Position numbers and translations under genes: made by a program
Notes under the pieces: model-generated
Database searches by the model: none
Told to the model about the DNA's origin: nothing
The model's input: only the letters and a program-made list of their open reading frames with translations
Shown: positions 56,111-64,000 of the stretch, piece after piece
Numbering within the stretch: the first letter of the stretch is position 1
Layout of the letters: each line of letters opens with the position of its first letter
NCBI GenBank assembly: GCA_005784505.1
Contig: VCAZ01000042.1
Span: forward strand, 2,725,354 to 2,789,353
Direction of reading: 5' to 3'
From: Bagarius yarrelli
Taxonomy: Eukaryota; Chordata; Actinopteri; Siluriformes; Sisoridae
DNA length: 64,000 nt

Positions 56111-59100
56111 TGGAATCTGAGTCTTTTATACAGAAGAACGAGTTTTGGCACTGGGTGATGTACAGGATAAAAACACTCAAAGCCTCTTCTGGAAAGTTCG
56201 AGAAAGACTTCAAACTCTACAGCTACACACACACACACCTCTTTTGTACAATACTTATATAAATGCCTTGTTTATATAATCAGCAGCAATGCAAGTTAAA
56301 GAAACTGAAGGACAAGTTAAATGGAAACAGCAGCGGCGGACGTGAAGACCTGCTCTCAAAGTTATGTGTTTGTTGGAAAAAGAATGCATTTACATAAAAG
56401 ACTCTCGTACCTGAACATTTTTATTTATTGTTATGGGTGAAGAGAATCATGATTCTCAGAATCTGTAATTACGGAACAGAATAAAAATGCAAAAGCCAAA
56501 CAGCCCCCAAATCACCCACTCACTCCTTTGAGTAGATGAACGTCCAATAATAAATAAATTAAATAAATCTGTTCAAATTGCTTTAACAAACAAGAAATTA
56601 ACAGACAGCGTAAAAAGAATTATTCCCCTGATGACCACATTAAATCTTCATTAAAGATCCAAAAAGGGGCAAAACAGTTCCTTAGGGAAAAGCTGTGACA
56701 CAGATATGAGAATGTTATCAGAAAAGGTTAAAGAACCAGAACTTTTTGGACCTGTGTACAAATAACCTTTTAGTGATGATGTCACAGGCAGCATGTGAGG
56801 AAGTTTCTAATTTAGCGGTGGTGACAGTGGACTACTAAAGTATGAGTTCAAATCCCAGGACGTCTACCAAACACTGTAAATGTAAACTGCTGAACAGGAT
56901 TTGGGGTCATTGTTCATTATTATTCTTTGATAGCTTGATGATTAAAATGCAAAAGAAAAGATTCAAGAAGATTCTACTAGAAATGTGGAGTTAATTTTTA
57001 TTTTGCCACGTTCACACAATGCAGGGGTACATAGAAAGTCAATTCAAGGATGCAAATAGTGTTGATTTGGCATCAACTGACACAATATTCGTTTCACTTG
57101 CGTCCCCTGTGCAAGTTTAAAAATTTCAACACGAGCAAAAATAATTTGCATAACGCGTTGTTGTTGTTCCAACCAATCAGCAAAGAGCCCATTGACATGT
57201 CCATTGTATCAGACAATGGGCATTATTTTATCTGTGGGCACCCTAAAACCTAGAGCGAATGATATAACACACATTTTCGCTTTGCATTTGGTTGTAGCAC
57301 AGCATTAAACCCGATATGACCTCTGCTGGGGTGAAACAGGAGCTAATGGTTTTTGGTGCAACATCTCCATAGTGTGTAGGGATTGTGTGTAAAAAGGCTG
57401 TAAAACCTCCTAAACTTCTGTGTGCCTCTAAAATCAAACCCAATCCGTGTCTGTAAAAAAGCTCTTAGCACATCAGACACACATTTTCCTGCTTTAATGT
57501 GACACCTGCTCCTGAAATTATGGGCTTTGTATCTGTAATTACACTCACACATACACACAAACACACTTTGTTTCTGTTTATCACCAAACAAATGACAAAC
57601 TAACGCATGCTGAAACAGAAACATCACTAACTTCTCATTTACGATTCTTTTTAAAATTCTCCTTCAGGGTTTGTTGTCTCACACACTTTCATTCCTATTT
57701 ATACACCGTGTCCAAAATAAAAAGCAGAGAAATCACATTCCCAGAATTTTTGCTGTGCTGGTGGAGCGAACGAGCCACTTCAGGCAGTAAACGCTGCACA
57801 ATAATTGAGTGTCAGTCTTCACTCTTGGTGGTCAGCAGACATGTGAAGGAGGACAAATTACTCTTTCACTTTTCAGGAATTTTTGAAACACCTGGGCTTT
57901 AAGTTAAGGTGGAAACGAGGACACTCGACTTCAGTTTATATGAGAATGTGAGACGTGTCCTGTGGAGACAAAGGGACACAAAGGTAAACAGTTTAAAACA
58001 TTTCTATCAGACCATCATCAGATCCTCTGTACTACCAGTGTATACAGATTTATCCATAATCGCATGACACAGTTATGTCCCACCATGACTGCTTTCAGCC
58101 AGTACAGAAATGAGACACGACTAATAAATAACCACAATCTCAGTTAATTATCTGAACGAAACACTTAGCACAATCACACAACAATCGACTTTAGGTCTTA
58201 AACACATCAGTAAATCTTAAAATATGTACACACACACACACACACACACACCCTCGCTCTCTCCATAACTACCTGACAAACACTTCCCATGCAGCCAAAC
58301 ACCAGAGTCTCCTACAGGCTCGATTTTAAGATCTCGCTGAATGACGTTAATTAAGTTTGTCTACACCATAACGCTTCAAACGGAGCAGCTACTGCCCTTA
58401 ATTACATCCCAAAACAAAAGATTAAAAATAGAATCATAAATTTTAATTCTACCCCCCACCCCCAAACATCTAAACCCTATTCCTAACCTCATACCCTTTA
58501 ACTAAACTAAATGGGGTTCAATCTGAGAGTCAATGAGTCACGCCTTTAACTCTGTATTATGGCCGATGCTCTGCTCTGAGCTGAATGAAACAAATTTTAC
58601 TGGGCAGCAATAGATATGTTACAAACAAAGGCTTCTGTTCCTTCAACCCTAAAAATGAACCCTTTCCACTAACCACAACTCTCTCTCTCTCTCTTTCTCT
58701 CTCTTTAACCATATCTAACCATATCCTTTTAACCCTAACCCCTCTTTACCAAAAGGCTGTCCCACTTTACCAAATTCCCCCAAACTCTACCAACAATGAA
58801 TTTATTCCTAACTGCAGCCCAGCCCAGTCCACTCACCCCAACCCTTAATCCCTTTACCAACAATTCTAAATAACCACAATGTCCAAAATGTCAGATATCC
58901 GTACAATAACTGACATGATTTGTCAGTTTGTCAGATTATCAGATTATTTCATACTAATCTTTCCTGCATCTGACAGATTAAGGTGAGGTTATTTTAGAGA
59001 TTAATTCTAACACTGTTCGTTAGTGACTTTGCAGCGGGAGATTATTGTGACATTTAGAATAAGCTTTTATTTAAAATAAGTAATATAACTGTTAGCTTGG

Positions 59101-59967
59101 CGCTAAGGTAACATAAACAACATCACAGATAGTGACGGTAACAGCAAAAAAAACGTGTACTTTATGGTGCGAATGAGTTGCATTTAGCTTTCCGCTAGTG
59201 TGTGTGTGTGACAGACTCAACACAAACACACTCGCATGACTGAATACAGTGACCTTCATATTTTTCCAGCTGTCTATTATCTCAGATCCTTTATAATAAA
59301 CTGGGATGAAAAGACATAAAAAACAACCCTCTACACACACACACACACATACATATGTTTGTGTCAGTCATCCTGAAGTAGTGGAGGAGGATATCTAAGG
59401 GAAAGGAGGTGAAATATCAGGTCACATTTGATGACAGCTGAAACAGATAGAGGAAAAGAGCGAGTGAGTCTGACGGTGTCTCTGCTCCACACAGCATCAT
59501 TTCTCAATGGCTTCATTGTCTAAAAAAACAGAGCCTGCAGAAAAACCACAGTCCTTATAAACCACACTGCAGGAAGCAAGTTACACAATAGAGTAAGCCA
59601 CGCCCACTCATTTTAATTATAATAATGTAGTCCAGTAAAATGGAATGCCAGTACTGTTAATCATCAGATATTGTGATCACACTATTTGACATTACACACA
59701 GGTATCTCGGGGAAGTTCTGGACAACTTCTTTCCTGCCTCACCTCTATAATCTAAATCAACTTTTATTTATGAGACATCATGAGGACATACCTGAGCACA
59801 AATTCAGTCACATGACTTTTATAACCTTCATTAATTCTTATAAATCAATCACACAGCTACACTTTCTTACTGGATTTATGTACTCATTTTGCAAGACTCA
59901 CCAAATCTTAAAGAACAAGAGGATCTGACACATGGCTGGTCTCTGCCCTGGAATCCAGATAGTGGAA
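56111..59967. other. Intergenic, mostly unassigned
   Basis: Contains a 5'-truncated SINE at about 56812-56888 (GAGTTCAAATCCCAGG, ACACTGTAAATG), a CA run at about 58228-58251, a CT run at about 58680-58702 and CA at 59332-59348. No exon of a neighbouring gene recognised. Confidence 0.45.
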
Positions 59968-59994
59968 AAAAATGACCGACACATCTGACTGATC

Positions 59995-60636
59995 CAGAAT
60001 TCAGCTGCACAACTTCATATCCAAACCACCTCATTGCTACACTGAATCACCTCACTGCTATGTCCAACCACTTCCTCACTGCTATGCCCAACCACCTCCT
60101 CACTGCTATGCCCAACCACTTCCTCACTGCTATGTCCAACCACTTCCTCACTGTTATGCCCAACCACTTCCTCACTGCTATGTCCAACCACTTCCTCACT
60201 GCTATGCCCAACCACTTCCTCACTGCTAAAAAACCACTCCTCACCTGCTATCCAACCCTCACCTCCTTCACTGCTATGTCCAACCACTTCCTCACTGCTA
60301 TGCCCAACCACTTCCTCACTGCTATGTCCAACCACTTCCTCACTGCTATGCCCAACCACCTCCTCACTGCTATGTCCAACCACTTCCTCACTGCTATGTC
60401 CAACCACTTCCTCACTGCTATGCCCAACCACTTCCTCACTGCTATGCCCAACCATCCAAACCACCTCCTTACTGCTATGCCCAACCAGACCTCCTCCACT
60501 GCTATGTCCAACCACTTCCTCACTGCTATGTCCAACCACTTCCTCACTGCTATGCCCAACCACTTCCTCACTGTCTATGCCCAACCACCTCCTCACTGCT
60601 ACGCCCAACCACCTCACTGCTGTACTATACTGCTAT
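59995..60636. repeat. 24-bp minisatellite, about 25 units
   Basis: Unit TATGTCCAACCACTTCCTCA plus CTGC, alternating with a TATGCCC variant, with some shortened or interrupted units near 60228 and 60470. 24 is a multiple of three and no unit has a stop on several frames, so long repeated open frames (up to 200 codons) appear on both strands. They have no start context or domain and are artefacts. Confidence 0.95.
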
Positions 60637-61754
60637 GACTTTTTGTGACCATCTCCATAAATTGACAGGAACCACCAATCCTCAAAAAACAAATTTCAGC
60701 TCTACCCCCTTCCAATATTTTGGACTGATCCAAAATTCAGTGATTTTTTTTCAGACTACACAAGTTCTTCCGCATCACCCAATTCTGACACTTTCTTCTG
60801 AAATTGTTTTGGTTGGATTTGATTAGACTAACCAGAACTCAAACTTTAAGAAATCATACCACTGTTTGTTTTCAAACGTACTGCAAACTCACTGAAACAG
60901 GGAGGATCTCCGTTATGATCGGGGGTGAAAAAGGGAGAAATGAAGATGGCACAGATATTTCGTTTATGTTTGACCCCGAAGTATTTATTCAGCGAATGGC
61001 TGTAAAATGTCAAAACATTTGACATTGGTACCATGACACACTTCCAGTGGCTCTTTAAACAAACAGTAAAGTTCCACCTCTTTTTCTTTGGTTTTCATGC
61101 TGTATAAACTTTCAGCATGTTGTCTTTAATCCCTGACCAAATCAACCCTAACTGTTTTTTGGTGCTGTGAGAAGAATCGACAGAGCTCTCCTTGTTCGTC
61201 TTTTAATGAGCTCCATTGAGGTTTCTTCAGCTGAACATCACTTACAGTGTTGCCAGTGCTGACACAGAAGTTGATCTAATTCAGCAGCTCCTAATCCCAA
61301 ACGTTGCTTACAGTCGTAGCTGGTAGAGCTGAAACTATGTTCATTCATGATTTGGGCTCCGAAGTTGTTCTTAAGTTTCTGTCCAATAAACAATTCAGAT
61401 ATGAACCACAGATTACTCACAGCCCATGTGACTTCCTCCAATCAACAGTTAATTAGTTGCTAGCACTTAGTGACCGCCTGGTAGTTGAAGGAGCTCTGAT
61501 CTAAACCTTCATTGGGTCTCTAACTGAAGTGGTTATATGAAGTCAGCTATGCAAACAGCTCAGAGTTCTGATCAGATCAAATTTACACACTCACTCACGA
61601 TGTTGCAGTGTAAGTAATTCAAGCTTCACTCCGATCCCCAGAAACACATTTCTCCAGTGGTGGTGTTTAGAATACACAGTGTTTCTGCAAAAATATGCGT
61701 ATTATCCATATGTAACCCTGCTGATTTTGGCTTGGTGAAGTGGTAAAGGTTATT
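60637..61754. other. Intergenic, unassigned
   Basis: No feature recognised. Confidence 0.4.
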
Positions 61755-62085
61755 TATTAGAATTCAATTCAGTTGTCACAAAGCTTTACACAATCAAAGA
61801 CATTATTAGATGGAAATGAAACAGAAATCAGTTTGTCCCATCCTCATTTGGGTGAAAAACAGGTAGCAGGAATTATATGGTTACACTGTGTGTGTGAGCA
61901 ACTTAAAACATAAGTCCTTAAAGAACAGCTGGAACGTTTTTATGGCAGAGTGGGACGTCCTTGGTCACCCTGGTGATGTGATCATCAACTAGAGCGGGTC
62001 ACAGGGAAGGGTCTGACAGGTCCGGAGTGGAGATGGGGTCTGGATCACTGGCAGCTCAGTTATGGCATATGTAGCTTATGCTTTC
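61755..62085. repeat. Dispersed fish repeat (TTCAA family), internally deleted copy
   Basis: AATTCAATTCAGTTGTCACA, AGAAATCAGTTTGTCCCATC, CCTCATTTGGGTGAAAAACA, GGTCACAGGGAAGGGTCTGA and GGTCTGGATCACTGGCAGCT follow the order of the 8184 copy, with the AGCAAGCCGGGG block missing. Confidence 0.85.
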
Positions 62086-62369
62086 CCAGAAATTTTAGTT
62101 TCATTTTAGTTCGAGTTGTTTAGTACAACATGAAATCTTGCATTTCGTGGCATATTTTTAGGGTATAAAAAGAATCTAAAAAGTAAAACAAAATATAATC
62201 AGGGAAAACATTTTATTCTGAAATTCATTGGTTATTATGTAACATTAGTTTGGCGCTCCCAGATACCGCGCCCGGGGACAGATGTCCCCGCCTTGGTACG
62301 CCACTGCTTACACATGACCTTGTGACTGATGAGGTCAGCAGATGTTAGTGAATTCATCGCACATTACTG

Positions 62370-62522
62370 CCATTTACCAGACGGCCTAAAAAATATTTAT
62401 AATTATTCTTTACAATTTTATCCAACAGAGTAGTTAAAGGTTCGGGGCCTTACTCAGGGGCCCAGACATGGCAGCTTGGTGGTGCTGGGAATTATACCAG
62501 TAACCAGACTGAGTAACCAGTC
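62370..62522 (-). mobile_element. tRNA-derived SINE, minus strand
   Basis: On the minus strand: diverged B box with GGTATAATTCCCAGCACCAC, TGGGCCCCTGAGTAAGGCCC, then a decayed tail. Belongs to the common family. Confidence 0.75.
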
Positions 62523-63267
62523 AGGAGGATTACGATAACTGCAGTGTTTGAGAATCCTGACGGACTTTCCAGCATTCGCTTCTTTTGTTGTTGTTTAGTT
62601 GAAAGAAAGAGAGAGAGAAAAATATTGCAAGTCGTATTGATGAGAGAGGAAATTCTGCTGAAGCAGTCATGCTTTTAAGTGAATCTGTCAGTCTGTTGGT
62701 ATAAAGAGGTGGCAGGAACAAGGACACCGAGCAGCACACCTACACACTCCTACACACACAATCATCTGCTGCATCAGTCGCTATAACACCCACAGCAGTA
62801 TAGCTCACATACACATCATAAAGTTTCTCCAGGTTCTTCCATGTTGGTCAGATTTGTTTTTTCCACAGTATCTGATTAAGATCTAAAGGACATAAGTGCA
62901 GTCAACACCTTAAACTCTTCCGTCCTGTCCCTCCTTTTTCAAACTGTTACAAAGGTAAAATTTTTTTTTGCACTGCATCTTACAGGTGAGAATGTGTTGT
63001 GTCCATATTTTATAAGGGATTCCGCAGACGTTTCGTTTTGGGGTGTTTTCCAGGTGTGCAGATGTTCCCAGTGGTTTATTCCTCATTTATGTGCTTGATT
63101 GATTTTAATAAACGTGTTAATGGGTGTCTAAAGTTTAAAGCACCGGCTCTTTTTAAGGGGTCACAGGTAGGTGGTGGATGCAGCCACGACCTGTTAACAC
63201 CTGCTGACCTCATGGTCACTGCAAAGCCACAACGGTGAATCTGAAGCCTGCAGTCATATCAAGGAAG
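62523..63267. other. Intergenic, unassigned
   Basis: No feature recognised. Confidence 0.4.
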
Positions 63268-63410
63268 TGGTATCAAAGTGGTGAAGGTATTCTACTGATC
63301 AAAATATGGGTTCAATTCTCAGTACCACCAAGCTGACATTGCTGGGCCCCTAATAAGTCCTTAACTGCTCAGTTGGGTTGGGAGGGGATAAATAAATACA
63401 AGTTGCTAAT
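63268..63410 (+). mobile_element. tRNA-derived SINE
   Basis: ATCAAAGTGGTGAAGG (decayed A box), GGGTTCAATTCTCAGT (B box), ACCACCAAGCTGACATTGCT, GGGCCCCTAATAAGTCC and AATACAAGTTGCTAATG. Confidence 0.8.
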
Positions 63411-63689
63411 GAAAGATGATAGCACACACACACACACAGAGTCAACAATGAGTTCTAATAAGGCTTCAGGGCTAAACTAATTAGTTTTGTAAGACACACA
63501 CACAAAGTTCATAACGTTATTAACACTAACTGCCAGCGGTGATCAGAGGGCTGAGAACTTAACGAGCACCTGTGTTATTACAGCACAGCAGAAAATCTGA
63601 CAAGTCGCCACCACATTTCAGGTAAAACACCTTCACTGGATACGAGTTACGAACAATAAAGCTAATGTTAAAACTAGCTTTGAAGTGGC

Positions 63690-64000
63690 TTCTACACTAA
63701 CCTGTTCTTTATTATTCCGAGCTCACCGTCGCCACCATCACTTGGAGACAATAAGGCAGTTTTTCAGTGATCTCTTGTCTTCTAGATGGCCATCCGGACA
63801 AGATCATGGAAACTGTGCTGCAGCATGGATAACCTACTGGTTTATCTGTTCAGAGGAGAACTGACCCCCCAACTGAACCTGGTCCTAAGGTCCCCCCTCC
63901 CCAATTCTGTCACCGATGGAGTTTTGGTTCCTTGCCGCTGTCGCCTCTGGCTTGCTTAGTTGGGGACTCTTAATTTATAGGTATTAATCAAATTGAGTGT
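63690..64000 (+). mobile_element. L2 3' tail, cut by the window end
   Basis: Matches the tail of L2 copy B at 47170-47480: GACAATAAGGCAGTTTTTCA, CAGTGATCTCTTGTCTTCTA, ACCTACTGGTTTATCTG, TGGAGTTTTGGTTCCTTGCC, GCTTGCTTAGTTGGGGACTC, AATCAAATTGAGTGT. No coding part is visible upstream, so it is a strongly 5'-truncated copy. Confidence 0.9.

Noticed and set aside
60015..60617. 200-codon open frame on the minus strand with an SSEEVVGH repeat
   Set aside because: It is one frame of the 24-bp minisatellite; the opposite strand is open as well, with no domain, splice context or non-repeat sequence.
62262..62310. Short GC-rich hairpin (GGGGACAGATGTCCCC) as a regulatory site
   Set aside because: Seven-base arms are too short to support a function, and it looks like part of a dispersed repeat.
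37971..64000. Exons of a downstream neighbour such as ANO5, which follows NELL1 in mammals
   Set aside because: No multi-pass membrane or anoctamin-like coding segment with splice sites was seen.

Overview
This window is vertebrate genomic DNA, almost certainly teleost and plausibly an otophysan such as a catfish (the species is inference from repeat families). The evidence is small exons in long introns, very dense (CA)n/(GT)n and (CT)n microsatellites, and fish-type mobile elements: DIRS with split direct/inverted ends, L2/Maui-like, RTE-like and Tx1/L1-like LINEs, Tc1 transposons and tRNA-derived SINEs. Nothing bacterial or viral was seen.

The one host gene I can support is the 3' half of a NELL-family gene, best matched to NELL1, on the + strand. 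Eight coding exons lie between 13057 and 37970. They encode in order three six-cysteine EGF modules (two with the calcium-type D-x-D/E-C start), a fourth EGF of the calcium type, a fifth calcium-type EGF fused to the start of a von Willebrand factor C module, and the remaining VWC modules to the stop. All exon phases join without interruption (1133 coding bases, including the stop). The 5' half of the gene (signal peptide, laminin-G, first VWC modules, first EGF) is not in the window; 1-13056 is read as intron with repeats. The 3' UTR probably ends near 38.2-38.5 kb.

Layout: 1-13056 upstream intron with a DIRS gag fragment, a 0.7-kb direct duplication, a minisatellite made from a SINE promoter box and a Tc1 split by another repeat. 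13057-37970 NELL1 exons, with a degraded DIRS in the first intron, a nearly complete but dead Tx1/L1-type LINE filling the C-D intron, and an L2 in the F-G intron. 37971-64000 is intergenic and made largely of repeats: a DIRS 3' end, 30-bp and 24-bp minisatellites, nested L2 elements, an RTE fragment, an L2 split by another LINE end, and a Tc1 split by an L2 tail.

The most interesting signal is the arrangement of the NELL1 introns. (CA)n tracts start within a few bases of several 5' splice sites and (GT)n tracts abut several 3' splice sites. In the F-G and G-H introns both occur, so the pre-mRNA could fold with the two intron ends paired. The same CA-type sequence also appears inside three EGF exons at one structural position.
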